NCBI GenBank assembly: GCA_016217905.1
Contig: JACRFL010000014.1
Span: 1 to 49,978, forward strand
Length of the DNA stretch: 49,978 nucleotides
Source: Candidatus Kaiserbacteria bacterium
GTDB lineage: Bacteria; Patescibacteriota; Minisyncoccia; Phycocordibacterales; Phycocordibacteraceae
Direction of reading: 5' to 3'
A program made the position numbers and the translations under genes. Shown here piece after piece: positions 9,246 to 18,350 of the stretch. The notes below the pieces were generated by a model, which ran no database searches, was not told the DNA's origin, and saw only the letters and a list, made by a program, of their open reading frames with translations. The number at the start of each line of letters is the position of its first letter. The first letter of the stretch is position 1.

Positions 9246-11609
9246 TCATTTGACGGGAGTCGACGAGACCGTGAGGAGGTTCGCTGGGAACGGATTCTTC
9301 CCCGCTTGAAGCGCCGAAAGCTGTGCGGCGACCGCTTTCGCATTCTCGTCCGACATGGCCGCGATCGCCTGCATTTGGGCGAGAGCGCTGCCGAGGTCGC
9401 CTTGCTTGGCGTACACCGCCGAGAGGAAGTAGCGCGCGTTCGCGAACTGCGGATTCGCCGTGACCGCGGCACCCAGTGCCGCGGCTGCGTTCGCGAAGTC
9501 GTTCTGCGCCGCGTAGAGGATACCGACCTGGAAGAGAACGTTCGGATCGTTCGGCGTGAAGTAGGCCGCCGCGAGCGCCGAAGCGAGCGCGTCCTTGATA
9601 TTGCCCTCCTGGACCTCGAGCTGCGAGAGGAGGAAGATCGCGGTCGCGTAATCCTGCTTGAGCGCGATCGCGGCCTTCAGGTTCTCTTTCGCCGCGGCGA
9701 CATTTCTATTCGCGATCTCAAGCTGCGCGAGGATATAGGGGATCTGCGGGTTCGTGGGGCTCTGCGCTCGGGCCTTTTCGTACGCGGTTTTCGCGCTTTC
9801 ATAGGCGCCCGAGACGCGCAGCGGCACCGCTTGAGCGTAGAGATTGCCGAGCGCGAGCCAGTTCTGGTAGTGAGACGGATCGAGATTGGTCGCGGTCAAG
9901 GCGGCGTTCACGCCCGCAGAAAGAGCGGTCTGGTACGCCTGCTGGGCCTCGTTTCGAGACAGGGTCGAGGACGCCGCGATGCGATTGAGCCGCTCGTTCG
10001 CGATGCTGGCCTGGACCTGGTAGGCGGCAGCGGACGGCGCGAAGGAGATCGAACTGCGTGCGGCTTCGTCCGCCTTGTCGAGGTCGCCGGCAGAGAGCGC
10101 GGCGACGGCGCTCGCGAGCTGACTCCGCGAAACGTAGTGCTCGACGAGAGAGTACGCCGCGACGACCGAGGCGAGAAGGAGGATAGTGAGCGAAAATACG
10201 ATGACGAAGCCGAGGCGCGGACTGCGCGAGAATATGACCCCCCACTGACGACCCCCCGCCGCGTGGCGCGTCGTTGAAGCGAAGATACCCGCGAAGACAA
10301 ACGCGAGTACGAGCACGAGCGCGCTCGGCAGGTCGAACACGGCGATCGCGAAGAGGTAGACGGCACCGACGAACGACACGATCGAGACGTACTGGATGAA
10401 CGCATCCTCCGGCGTACGCAGGATAAGCGTTCGAAGGCCGAGTCCGATAAGAAGAGCGAGAAGGACGAGCCACGCGAGCGCTCCGACTATACCGGTCGTC
10501 ACGAACGAGGTCGGGATGAAGCCGATGCCGGAGGAGAAGTCGGCGTTCCAGAAGACGGTCGAGTTGAGCGACGCATCGCGGTACTTCACCCATTCGGCGC
10601 CGAACGTGCTCGGACCCGAACCGAAAGCCGAATAGGTTTTCTGAGCGACCGAAAGCGTCGACTGCCAGGACGGACGGACGTTGAGCACGTTCACGTGAAG
10701 CGAACTCGCGAGCGCGCCGCCGAGCGCGCCGCCGATGAGGAAGAAGAGAGATACGGCGAGCACGACAAGCGGCATAACGAGCGACCGATTCCCCTCCTCC
10801 GCCTCAAGCGGGGCTTCGTCCACGACGACGGCTTCGTCAAGGTCGGCGTCGACGGTCTTCGCGCCGCGCCGCATGACCGCTTCGACGAAAAGACCCAGCG
10901 AGGAGAGGGCGACAAGCGTCCAGACGAGCGAAGAATTCGCAACAGCAAGCAGGAAGAGCGCGACTGCGCCAATGAGCGCAAGGGCGCGCCCTGTGCGGGG
11001 TGCGAGGTCGAGGAACCGCAGCGTTATGAGGATGGCGACGACGCCGAGGCCGAGGAGCGACGCGAGGTCGGAGAAAGAGCCCGTCGGCGAGAATGCGGGA
11101 GAAACGGTGCCCGGGAAGAACTGCCCGACGACGAGAACGAGCGCTTGCAGCGCGACAACGGCGCCAAGCGCATAGGCGCCCGCGCGAAGGAAGGAATGAT
11201 AGTGTTCCGGGCGCCGCACGACGAGCGCAGCGAGCGTACCGAGGCACGCCGCCGCGCCCATGAAGCCGAGCGTGTCCGCCTCAAACGCCGTCCCCCAAAA
11301 GGAGTTTTCGAACGAAACGCCGGAAAACGCCGTCGAGAGCGCGTACGCGATCGTCGGAAGCCAGAGCGCGCCGACGAGCGCCAAGGGCGGGAAGATCATA
11401 TTCCCGCGCCCGAGACGCGCGAGAATATAGAGCGCGAGCGTGACGATCGCGCCACCGCTAAGCAGAAAGGCCTTCAGTGTCGCAATCGGAACCGACGACG
11501 ACGGAATAAACGCGAACACGGCCGCGACGAGAGTGATGATAAACGCCCACATACTGATAACATCGAGCGAACGGCGGCTCGACACACTGACCGGTTGTTG
11601 CGGAGGCAT
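9246..11609 (-). CDS. Polytopic membrane protein with C-terminal TPR repeats
   Basis: 787 aa. The first ~500 residues contain about eleven hydrophobic segments arranged like O-antigen ligase/WzyC-type proteins, with a long extracytoplasmic loop around VLNVRPSWQSTLSVAQKTYSAFGSGPSTFGAEWVKYR (cited here only as the loop near residues 325-360). The last ~300 residues are TPR-like helices (FTPNDPNVLFQVGILYAAQ, ANPQFANARYFLSAVYAKQ). Such proteins are common in Parcubacteria, often upstream of murJ. A ligase of surface glycan is plausible but unproven. A GTG at 11645 would extend it by 12 residues, but it lies only 3 nt from the -10 box. Confidence 0.75.
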   Translation of the reverse strand: MPPQQPVSVSSRRSLDVISMWAFIITLVAAVFAFIPSSSVPIATLKAFLLSGGAIVTLALYILARLGRGNMIFPPLALVGALWLPTIAYALSTAFSGVSFENSFWGTAFEADTLGFMGAAACLGTLAALVVRRPEHYHSFLRAGAYALGAVVALQALVLVVGQFFPGTVSPAFSPTGSFSDLASLLGLGVVAILITLRFLDLAPRTGRALALIGAVALFLLAVANSSLVWTLVALSSLGLFVEAVMRRGAKTVDADLDEAVVVDEAPLEAEEGNRSLVMPLVVLAVSLFFLIGGALGGALASSLHVNVLNVRPSWQSTLSVAQKTYSAFGSGPSTFGAEWVKYRDASLNSTVFWNADFSSGIGFIPTSFVTTGIVGALAWLVLLALLIGLGLRTLILRTPEDAFIQYVSIVSFVGAVYLFAIAVFDLPSALVLVLAFVFAGIFASTTRHAAGGRQWGVIFSRSPRLGFVIVFSLTILLLASVVAAYSLVEHYVSRSQLASAVAALSAGDLDKADEAARSSISFAPSAAAYQVQASIANERLNRIAASSTLSRNEAQQAYQTALSAGVNAALTATNLDPSHYQNWLALGNLYAQAVPLRVSGAYESAKTAYEKARAQSPTNPQIPYILAQLEIANRNVAAAKENLKAAIALKQDYATAIFLLSQLEVQEGNIKDALASALAAAYFTPNDPNVLFQVGILYAAQNDFANAAAALGAAVTANPQFANARYFLSAVYAKQGDLGSALAQMQAIAAMSDENAKAVAAQLSALQAGKNPFPANLLTVSSTPVK

Positions 11610-11648
11610 GGTGAATTCTGTTGTTCTTATACGGTGGTAATACACTCC

Positions 11649-11654
11649 AGTATA
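11649..11654 (-). promoter_or_regulatory. -10 element for the TPR-murJ-lepA operon
   Basis: TATACT on the minus strand about 39 nt before the ATG at 11609; with this promoter the upstream GTG at 11645 would not be transcribed. Confidence 0.45.
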
Positions 11655-11704
11655 CTCCGCGACCGCCTTTGTCTAGAGACTCTTCCACACGAAATGAAGT
11701 GTGG

Positions 11705-11710
11705 TATAAT
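11705..11710 (+). promoter_or_regulatory. rnpB promoter (-10)
   Basis: Consensus TATAAT ends 6 nt before the predicted 5' end of RNase P RNA. The -35 region (around 11682-11688, cttccac) is weak. Confidence 0.65.
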
Positions 11711-11715
11711 GGCGA

Positions 11716-12059
11716 AGACCGGGCCAGGCGATCGCTCTTGTCCGCCGCCGCAAGGCTTTGGCGCGACGAGAGAGGAAAGTCCGAACACGGGCCGCCTCTC
11801 GGGGCGGCAGGAAGGTAGCGGGTAACGCCCGCACGCCGCAAGGCGAGAGGTGACCACAGAGACGCCAAAGCCGAAAGGCAGAGGGTTCCTTCGGGAATAG
11901 TTCCGTCGAAAGGCGGAAGTGCAACGAACAAATCCTTACCCCCGTGCAAGGCCGTATCGTCGGCGCGAAGCGTCGGCGGGGTGCCGCTCGAGCTCACAAG
12001 CAATTATGAGCCAAGATAAATGATCGTCCGCGACAGAATTCGGCTTATCGGCCCGGTCT
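11716..12059 (+). ncRNA. rnpB: RNase P RNA, bacterial class A
   Basis: Catalytic RNA that cuts the 5' leaders of tRNA precursors. The ends pair as P1 (agaccgggcc with ggcccggtct). The conserved core is visible: gaggaaagtccgaaca near 11770 and acagaattcggcttat near 12033, which form P4 and flanking universally conserved positions. About 344 nt. It has its own promoter and a strong terminator. Confidence 0.96.
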
Positions 12060-12067
12060 AAAATTAT

Positions 12068-12108
12068 GCACACACCCGCGCTCCTGCGCGGGTGTGTGCT
12101 TATTTTTA
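12068..12108 (+). terminator. Intrinsic terminator of rnpB
   Basis: 14-bp perfect stem gcacacacccgcgc / gcgcgggtgtgtgc with a TCCT loop, followed by ttattttta. It also lies just past the stop codon of the convergent nrdJ and may serve both strands. Confidence 0.9.
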
Positions 12109-14493
12109 CACTATTTCGCACGTCCCGCCGGCGCAGGCGAGTTCCTTTTTCATCTCCGTCTCATCCTGGCGCTCGTACGTAATAAGTTTAGAATAATCCA
12201 CTTTCGGGAAGCGGGCCACGCGCTCCTCATATTCCTCTTCCGTTATTGTTTCGTACGGCGCGAGGCGATACACGTGGTTGCTTCGCGGGAGAAAGGAGAG
12301 ACCGCCGATAATATTCCAGTTCTTCTGGATCCAATCGACGACACCGATCCACTCGTCTTCGCTCACTGAAATGGTCGCCGACGGATTGTGTTCGGTGTAG
12401 TTCAGCTTCACCCGCTTCCAGTACTCAAGCTGATCGAGCGCGGTGAGGTCATCCTTGAAGCGCGCCTCCTTCGAGTGATCGGGCGCTTTTACCGGGAATT
12501 CGAACACGAACGTGTTCGCTTCTTCGAGCGACTGCCCCACTTCCGGATAATACGGAACGCCCTGGTCACGCAACATTTTGAAGAGCGAATCGGTCGCGCT
12601 GATGCGCACGCGACGGATATAGTACGGCGCGTGGCGCGGGTGGATGCCGGAGGAACAGTTAAAAGTCTGGGAGACGGAGCCGGAGGGCTTCACTGCGGTG
12701 ATCGCCATCGACCGCTCAATGCCGAAACGCTTCGCGTAGGCGACATTCGTCTTCACCGCCATGTCGCGGATCTTGCGCATCACTTCCGGCTGTCGCGCCG
12801 CAGGCGAATCCCATTGACCGGTTACCGAGACGCCGAGGAGCCGCTCCGCCCTGTTGTGGTCCGTCCAATCCTGGGAAATGTAGCTAAACTTTGTCAGGGT
12901 CGACTGATAAGTGCCGAGAATGGACGCGAGGCGCGCCTTGCGCAGAAGGGACGTCTCCGTATCGCTTGCGCGCGCGATCACCTCGGAGAGATTGCAGAAC
13001 TGCTTGGACTGCAGGATGATTTCGGCGCAGGGGTTCGTGCCGATAGAGCCGCGCACGACGCCGTCCTCGCCGATGAATCCGACCTTTTTGAAGTAGTCTG
13101 CGCGGCGCGCGGGGAAGGTTTTTGCGAGCGATCCTCGGTTGAAGATTCCCCGCTCGCCGCTTCCGCTTTTCATGAGCGCGACCCACTCGTCCATAAGCTC
13201 GGCGTTAGTCGGCTGCACCTCGTAGACGGCGGAGTTGTTCGCGACCGAACGGTGCGGATCGGTCATAAAGAACTGACCTTTCTTCGCATCGCGCATCTCC
13301 ACGTCGTCGAGATCGGAGAGCGAGATCATCGCCGTGCGGCGCACGCCGCCCGCGACCACGCACTCCCCTATCTTGCAGATGATGTCGTGCGCATCGATCG
13401 AGCGCAGGCGGCGTCCCTGCCGGGCGAGAACATGCTCGCGCGCAAATGCGAGCAGGGAGCGCAGCGGTTCGGGACCGCTTGCTTTCCCGCCCATCGTCTT
13501 CAGCCGCGCGCCCGCCGGACGGATCTGGGAGTAATCGAAGGCGATGTCTTTGCCTGCATACCACGTGGTGAGCCCGAGGGTGAGCGCGTCGCACCACCCC
13601 TCTTTCGAGTCAGCGATGACGTGCGCCGGCAGTTTTTCTCCCATCTGTTTCCTGATCTGCGGGAGCTGTTCGATATTTTGGCTCTCGACCGCAAAGCCGA
13701 CGCCGCATCCCTGCATCGAGAGGTACATGATCTCGGCGAAATCTTCGAGCTTGGTCGGCGCAATGAAGGTGCAGTTATAGGCGCAGGTGTTGCAGCGGCG
13801 CGCCGCCTCGCCGGCAAATTGCATAAGCCGCATCGACGGCATCACTTCCTGCTTCAAAATGCCCATGCGCACCTCCGCGTACTCTTTTTCGGTGAGCCTA
13901 TCGCCGAGATTCTCGCGCATGAAGCTCATATAGCGATCCACGGTCTCCACCCACGTTTCGCGCCGCCCCTCTTCGGGAATCCATTTCGCATACGTACGCA
14001 GATAGACGAATTCGCCGAGCGCGTTTCCTGCAAAGTATTTTTTGCTCTCCTCCGCGAGCTTCCGCACATGCTCGGGTATCTCGACGTGTGCCGCGCGCAG
14101 TTGTGCGCGTTTATCGCGGTACAAAATGTATGCTTTCGCCGTCTTTACGTAGTCGTTCAAAATAAGATATTTTTCGACCGAATCTTGCATGCCTTCGACC
14201 GTCGGAAGAAAACTCTTGTATTTTTTAGAAAACCGAGCGAGCTCGCCCGCAACCTGATGCGCCACAAGCACCGCGTCTTCTTGACCTCCCTCTCCGGCTT
14301 CGATCATCGCTTTCCATACCGCGGTGGAAATTTTATCGAAATCGAACGGCACGAGCCGTCCGTCGCGCTTCTCGACCTGCGGGATCATCTCGCGATAGCG
14401 GAGCGTTTCTCTCGAAGCGGGCGGTTCGATCGCTTTCGAAACGGGAGTTGGGGACGTTTTCGTACGAGCGGTGATTTTCGCGGTCTTCGACAT
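12106..14493 (-). CDS. nrdJ: Adenosylcobalamin-dependent (class II) ribonucleotide reductase
   Basis: Makes deoxyribonucleotides using coenzyme B12, without oxygen-dependent metallocofactors. 795 aa. An ATP-cone allosteric domain occupies roughly residues 36-130 (VEKRDGRLVPFDFDKIS...). Active-site and substrate-loop motifs follow: RCNTCAYNCTFI, QGCGVGFA, SIGTNPCAEI with CNLSEV, AVKPSGSVS. The C-terminus ends in ACAGGTCEIV, the redox-shuttle cysteine pair. No cobalamin synthesis or uptake gene is in the window, so the cofactor is probably scavenged. No cobalamin riboswitch is apparent in the 90 nt upstream. Single gene, bounded by terminators on both sides. Confidence 0.95.
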   Translation of the reverse strand: MSKTAKITARTKTSPTPVSKAIEPPASRETLRYREMIPQVEKRDGRLVPFDFDKISTAVWKAMIEAGEGGQEDAVLVAHQVAGELARFSKKYKSFLPTVEGMQDSVEKYLILNDYVKTAKAYILYRDKRAQLRAAHVEIPEHVRKLAEESKKYFAGNALGEFVYLRTYAKWIPEEGRRETWVETVDRYMSFMRENLGDRLTEKEYAEVRMGILKQEVMPSMRLMQFAGEAARRCNTCAYNCTFIAPTKLEDFAEIMYLSMQGCGVGFAVESQNIEQLPQIRKQMGEKLPAHVIADSKEGWCDALTLGLTTWYAGKDIAFDYSQIRPAGARLKTMGGKASGPEPLRSLLAFAREHVLARQGRRLRSIDAHDIICKIGECVVAGGVRRTAMISLSDLDDVEMRDAKKGQFFMTDPHRSVANNSAVYEVQPTNAELMDEWVALMKSGSGERGIFNRGSLAKTFPARRADYFKKVGFIGEDGVVRGSIGTNPCAEIILQSKQFCNLSEVIARASDTETSLLRKARLASILGTYQSTLTKFSYISQDWTDHNRAERLLGVSVTGQWDSPAARQPEVMRKIRDMAVKTNVAYAKRFGIERSMAITAVKPSGSVSQTFNCSSGIHPRHAPYYIRRVRISATDSLFKMLRDQGVPYYPEVGQSLEEANTFVFEFPVKAPDHSKEARFKDDLTALDQLEYWKRVKLNYTEHNPSATISVSEDEWIGVVDWIQKNWNIIGGLSFLPRSNHVYRLAPYETITEEEYEERVARFPKVDYSKLITYERQDETEMKKELACAGGTCEIV

Positions 14494-14548
14494 GAATGGC
14501 GGCGGTTAGTGCCTGATAAGATGACGAGCGTTTCTTGACAATAAGTGT

Positions 14549-14574
14549 ACTCCCGTTCTCGGGGAAACGGGAGT
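14549..14574 (-). terminator. Hairpin between the DUF192 gene and nrdJ
   Basis: 9-bp stem actcccgtt / aacgggagt with 8-nt loop in the same-strand gap. The following T-run on the minus strand is weak, so it is a moderate terminator candidate. Confidence 0.55.
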
Positions 14575-14584
14575 GTGGACAGCG

Positions 14585-15043
14585 TTATTCTGTAACGCTT
14601 GGGAAATTTTTCAATGAGAGCGGGGTGCCCTTCTGGATGTCGTGCGCACGTGCGAAGCCCGCGGCAGTTTCAAGGACATAACGGGCCGGCTCTGCTGGAT
14701 AAAAGACACTTGGATATGTCGAGGTCGCGACATCGCGAGCGATCGATACGACCTGTCCTTTATCGTCCAGCCAGAAAATGTCAAGTGGCACGAGCGTATC
14801 TTTCATCCAAAAGCCGTAGCGTCCAGCTTTTGGGAATACGAAAAACATCCCATAGCCGTCCGGGACGCTCCCTCGACCGGCTAGTCCTCTTTCTCGAGCC
14901 GCGTCGGTTGTCGCATACTCGATTCTCAAGGACACTCCGCCAAACTCCGCTTCCCGCTGTTGCGCCGGCCGTTCTGTCCTATATACGATGGCCGCGGCCA
15001 CCCCCGCTACAACGAAAAGTGCGATGTAGAAATACCGCGGCAT
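14585..15043 (-). CDS. Membrane-anchored DUF192 protein
   Basis: 152 aa. N-terminal hydrophobic signal anchor (about residues 4-20), then a DUF192 domain: RERGLAGRGSVPDGYGMFFVFP and FWMKDTLVPLDIFWLD are the signature segments, and the C-terminus has VLETAAGFARAHDIQKGT. The domain is a small beta barrel of unknown biochemical role, usually extracytoplasmic. A TACACT box 7 nt before its ATG suggests a leaderless transcript. Identity at family level is sure; function is not. Confidence 0.88.
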   Translation of the reverse strand: MPRYFYIALFVVAGVAAAIVYRTERPAQQREAEFGGVSLRIEYATTDAARERGLAGRGSVPDGYGMFFVFPKAGRYGFWMKDTLVPLDIFWLDDKGQVVSIARDVATSTYPSVFYPAEPARYVLETAAGFARAHDIQKGTPLSLKNFPSVTE

Positions 15044-15050
15044 GGAGGCT

Positions 15051-15056
15051 AGTGTA
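15051..15056 (-). promoter_or_regulatory. -10 element for leaderless DUF192 gene
   Basis: TACACT on the minus strand 7 nt before the ATG at 15043; no Shine-Dalgarno sequence. Confidence 0.45.
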
Positions 15057-15074
15057 GCTTGACACCGTCCCGCA

Positions 15075-16031
15075 TCATGCCCGCGGCGAGCCGTATGATG
15101 CGGCCGTATAGGCTGCTATCGGAAGCGTATTCGATTCGGCGAACGTGAAGTGATGCGCGACCATCTCTCCCCACATGCGGTTGTACCAGAGCCGATACCC
15201 CTCGCTGCTCGGATGCATCCGATCTTTTGAATAATACTTCGCGGGTTCTTCGAGAAATGGGTTCGGGGAGAAGCCGAGACCCTCTTTGCCGGTGTAGAGC
15301 TCGACGAGCGGGACGTTCATCTTCGTGGTCACCCTTCTGAAGATCTCGTACACTCGATGCGTCCTCCGGCTCAACAACGAGCGGACGAGACGCGGGAATA
15401 TGGGCGCCCCGCCGAGATTCGCATAAAAGAGAACGATGATCTGGTGTTCGGCTCTCCGGATGGCTTCCTGCAGAAGGCGCGTGAGATCTTCCTCCAGCGC
15501 GCGCAATCCCGTATAGCGCAGGATGTCGTTCCCACCCGTGCAAATGATGATGAGGTCGAAGTTGCCCGGACCCGCGCGACGTATCTGGTCCGTCGCCTCC
15601 CTCACCACGGACCCGTTAACCGCCGTATTGACGATCTCGGTCTGCGGGAAATCGTGTCCGAGCCGTCCGGCGATCGTGTCTTCTGCCCTGTCGGCACCCG
15701 TGCCGTACGCGGCGCTATCGCCGATGATGAGAATCCGCTTCCCTCCCGGACGCGCCGCAGAGTACGCTTTCGGCCGCTGCCACACGAACCGAACTTCATG
15801 CATGAGGAACCAGATCATCTGCAGCACCTTCAACGTCGTGAAAAGCGACGCGAACTGCAGCAGGAGGATGCCAAGCGGGATGAGCGCGAACACCGCTTCC
15901 GTGCCGCCGGACGCGAGGCCGGACGCGACCGCTTCGGCATTCGCGACGGTTCTCGCGAGAGCGAAGGAGAAAGCGTCGGCGACAAGCCCCCCGAACGCAA
16001 TGGAGCTAGAGCGCAAAGCTTCCATCATCAT
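15075..16031 (-). CDS. Membrane-anchored SGNH/GDSL hydrolase
   Basis: 318 aa. One strong hydrophobic segment near residues 45-75 (VFALIPLGILLLQFASLFTTL region) precedes an SGNH domain starting about residue 95: block I GDSAAYGTG with the nucleophile Ser, block III TGGND, and block V DRMHPSSEG with the catalytic Asp-His. It should be an esterase, lipase or acyltransferase acting at the membrane. Last gene of the leftward arm of the N-acyl cluster; it overlaps the preceding SGNH gene by 26 nt. ATG repeats (ATGATGATG) make the exact start uncertain by two codons. Acyl-ester or acyl-amide tailoring of the exported product is inference from context. Confidence 0.87.
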   Translation of the reverse strand: MMMEALRSSSIAFGGLVADAFSFALARTVANAEAVASGLASGGTEAVFALIPLGILLLQFASLFTTLKVLQMIWFLMHEVRFVWQRPKAYSAARPGGKRILIIGDSAAYGTGADRAEDTIAGRLGHDFPQTEIVNTAVNGSVVREATDQIRRAGPGNFDLIIICTGGNDILRYTGLRALEEDLTRLLQEAIRRAEHQIIVLFYANLGGAPIFPRLVRSLLSRRTHRVYEIFRRVTTKMNVPLVELYTGKEGLGFSPNPFLEEPAKYYSKDRMHPSSEGYRLWYNRMWGEMVAHHFTFAESNTLPIAAYTAASYGSPRA

Positions 16032-16764
16032 GCGCGAGAGCCAAAAGAACGGCTCCTCTCATCTGGTCGTACCAAACGCCGTACCCCGCGTCATTCGGAT
16101 GCGTCTTGTCGCGCGAGAAAAGGTTGCCGGCGGAAAGCTCGTCCGAATCCTCCCGGAACAACGGAACGAACATAATCCCCTCCTCGTGAGCGAGGTCTCG
16201 AAAGAGAATGTGGAACCGCCGCGCCCGCGCCTGGTAGAACCGCGAGAGCGGAAATAGATAGAGCGGCGCGAGCCCGGTGTTGTTCGGACCAACAAGAACG
16301 GTCTTCCGGCCGCATTCGCGGCAATCGGCAAGCACTCCCTTGAGCGTGCGGCCTACGCGCAAGAGCGGCCTGCCGTGCACGAGGTCTATGCCGCCGAGCA
16401 TGATGATGATGAGGTCGTACGCGCCGGGGCCTTTTGCGCGAACCGCCTCCCGGAGCACCTCTCGCGCATGCGAGAGATATCGTCCGGTCTTGCTGTTATT
16501 TTCTATATACGCGTCGGGGAAGTCCGCGCCGAGCCTCCCGACGACCGAGTAGCGACTGTGGCTCGTACCCGTACCGTACCCGGTGCTGTCGCCGATGAAG
16601 AGTATCTTCGTCGCGGCCGCCGGATCGATCCGTTCGAATTTCCGTACGGAGGCGGTCATCATCCGCGAGATGTTCAGGTGCCGCAGTATCCACACCGTGG
16701 TCAAAACGCCATAAAGCGCCAGGGCGAAGAGGAGCGCGAGGGTGATTGTCTGAAGGACGCTCAT
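16006..16764 (-). CDS. Membrane-anchored SGNH/GDSL hydrolase with altered block III
   Basis: 252 aa, N-terminal membrane anchor (residues ~4-24) and an SGNH domain with block I GDSTGYGTG and block V DKTHPNDAG. Block III reads LGGIDLV: the Asn that normally helps form the oxyanion hole is replaced by Ile, which could reduce or change activity. It is a paralogue of the adjacent SGNH gene (similar length, anchor and motifs), so a tandem duplication with divergence is likely. Starts 18 nt after the HlyD gene, in the same operon. Confidence 0.85.
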   Translation of the reverse strand: MSVLQTITLALLFALALYGVLTTVWILRHLNISRMMTASVRKFERIDPAAATKILFIGDSTGYGTGTSHSRYSVVGRLGADFPDAYIENNSKTGRYLSHAREVLREAVRAKGPGAYDLIIIMLGGIDLVHGRPLLRVGRTLKGVLADCRECGRKTVLVGPNNTGLAPLYLFPLSRFYQARARRFHILFRDLAHEEGIMFVPLFREDSDELSAGNLFSRDKTHPNDAGYGVWYDQMRGAVLLALAHDDGSFAL

Positions 16765-16782
16765 ATCGGTGGAATTCGTGGA

Positions 16783-18336
16783 TCAGTTTGGGATGATCCG
16801 GTACTGCTTTGTGCCGTTGACAAGCACAATGTCGCCCTCCGAAAGGCCCGAAACGATCTCGACGTAGCCGTCGACGCTGTGAACGCCGAGCGCGACGCGC
16901 GTGCGCACGGCGTTCGAGCCGACGAGCCGCAAGACCGATGCGTCGTCGCCAGCACCCGTCACCGCGGCGATCGGAACCGAGAGAGCGTGCGGCTTGTCGC
17001 CGGTCCGGATAAAGGCTCTCGCGGTGAGCCCCGGCCTAATGCGCGGATCGGCATGAACAAAGTACGCGGTCACTTTGAAATTTGGCACGCCGCTTCGGAG
17101 GGTGGCCGCCGGGTCGATGAGACCGAGTGTACCGTCGAAGGAGACGCCGGGAAACGCATCCAGCTCGATGGCCACGCTCTGGCCGACAGCGATCTCGGCG
17201 TAATGGATCTCCGGAACGTATCCTTCTATCTTGAGCGCCCCGTCCGAGATGAGGGATACGACCGGCATGCCGGCCTCGACCGTCTCGCGCGGCTTGGCGT
17301 TTACGGCCGTGACCACGCCGCCAAACGGCGCGACGATGCTTTGGTCCCGTATCTCGTCCTCAAACTCGGCGACCTGCGCCGACACGTTCCAGACGACCGC
17401 CTGCTGGGCGGCGATCGTCTCGCTTGTGGATCCAGCCTTTTCGAGCGCAAGCTGGTTTTGCGCGACGGCGACTGCCGCCTGCGCGGAGAGTACGCTTTGG
17501 TCGGCCGCCGTCAACGCGTTGTTCGCCGACGTGACCGAGGTACGCGCCGAAGCGATCGCCGTCTGGCCGGAGGCGGACTGCGCCGGGCCGCCCGCCGCAA
17601 GCAGGCGCGTCAGGCCGTCGAGAATCTCCGAAACGGTTTGCAGGTACGCGTGCATTCCCGCGCTTGCGGAGAGAAGGTCGCCCGCGCTCATGCCGGGAAG
17701 CGCGAGGATGCGCGCGCTCCATGACGAGAGGTCGACATCGATTCGGCGGCGCTCCGCAAGAACGCGCAGACCGAGTTGAGTATCGCTCGCGGGAATCGTG
17801 AGTCCTGAATTGGTCATCGACGGGTTCTGGACAAACTGGTCGATGGTGAACCGGACGGCGATATCGCTCGCGCTCTGCGCCGCGCGAAGCGCGTCTAAGA
17901 GCCCTTGGACGGCGTTCGCGAGGGCCGTCTCGCCGCTTGCCAGCCGCGCCTGCGTCACGGCGATCTGTTCGAGCCGCACGCCGTTTTTGAGGTCGCGCAA
18001 TCTCGCCCGCTCGGCTTCGAGCGTCGCGCGCACCTGGGCGAGCCGGTTCGTCAGCGTCGTGCGCTGTAGGATAGCGAGCGTCGTGTTCGTCGCCACCGAA
18101 TCGCCCACGACAACCGGGAGCAAGTCGACGATACCGCCGTTCTTAAACGCAAGGTCGACGGTGTCCGCCGCCTTCGTCTCGCCCGAGATGCTGACCGACG
18201 CGGCAAGGCGCCGGTACGCGACGATCTCGGGAACGAAAGAGTTCTGCGTTTGGCTCGCATTCACGTAGTACGCGGCTCCCGCCATGATTGCGATCATGAT
18301 GCCTACGACGCTTCCGATGAGAATCGAGCGGTTCAT
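16783..18336 (-). CDS. HlyD/MacA-type periplasmic adaptor subunit
   Basis: 517 aa membrane-fusion protein: N-terminal anchor (MNRSILIGSVVGIMIAIMAGA), biotinyl-lipoyl-like halves (VDLAFKNGGIVDLLPVVVGD and SIVAPFGGVVTAVNAKPRETV), a long helical hairpin between about residues 90 and 320 rich in Ala/Gln/Ser, then beta-barrel and membrane-proximal domains. Works with the adjacent ABC ATPase and permease to move a substrate through or out of the membrane. The hairpin is unusually long and contains an inserted region (FVQNPSMTNSGLTIPAS). In a presumed monoderm it would act without an outer-membrane channel. Confidence 0.9.
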   Translation of the reverse strand: MNRSILIGSVVGIMIAIMAGAAYYVNASQTQNSFVPEIVAYRRLAASVSISGETKAADTVDLAFKNGGIVDLLPVVVGDSVATNTTLAILQRTTLTNRLAQVRATLEAERARLRDLKNGVRLEQIAVTQARLASGETALANAVQGLLDALRAAQSASDIAVRFTIDQFVQNPSMTNSGLTIPASDTQLGLRVLAERRRIDVDLSSWSARILALPGMSAGDLLSASAGMHAYLQTVSEILDGLTRLLAAGGPAQSASGQTAIASARTSVTSANNALTAADQSVLSAQAAVAVAQNQLALEKAGSTSETIAAQQAVVWNVSAQVAEFEDEIRDQSIVAPFGGVVTAVNAKPRETVEAGMPVVSLISDGALKIEGYVPEIHYAEIAVGQSVAIELDAFPGVSFDGTLGLIDPAATLRSGVPNFKVTAYFVHADPRIRPGLTARAFIRTGDKPHALSVPIAAVTGAGDDASVLRLVGSNAVRTRVALGVHSVDGYVEIVSGLSEGDIVLVNGTKQYRIIPN

Positions 18337-18350
18337 GCGCTACACTTTCA

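Noticed and set aside
8125-9309. 394-codon frame opposite murJ
   Set aside because: Shadow frame of charged low-complexity residues; murJ is well supported on the other strand.
12388-14538. 716-codon plus-strand frame opposite nrdJ
   Set aside because: Shadow of the nrdJ coding strand; no family features, while nrdJ is complete and clear.
14494-14584. Cobalamin riboswitch upstream of nrdJ
   Set aside because: Only about 90 nt, mostly taken by a short hairpin; no B12-box-like sequence recognised.
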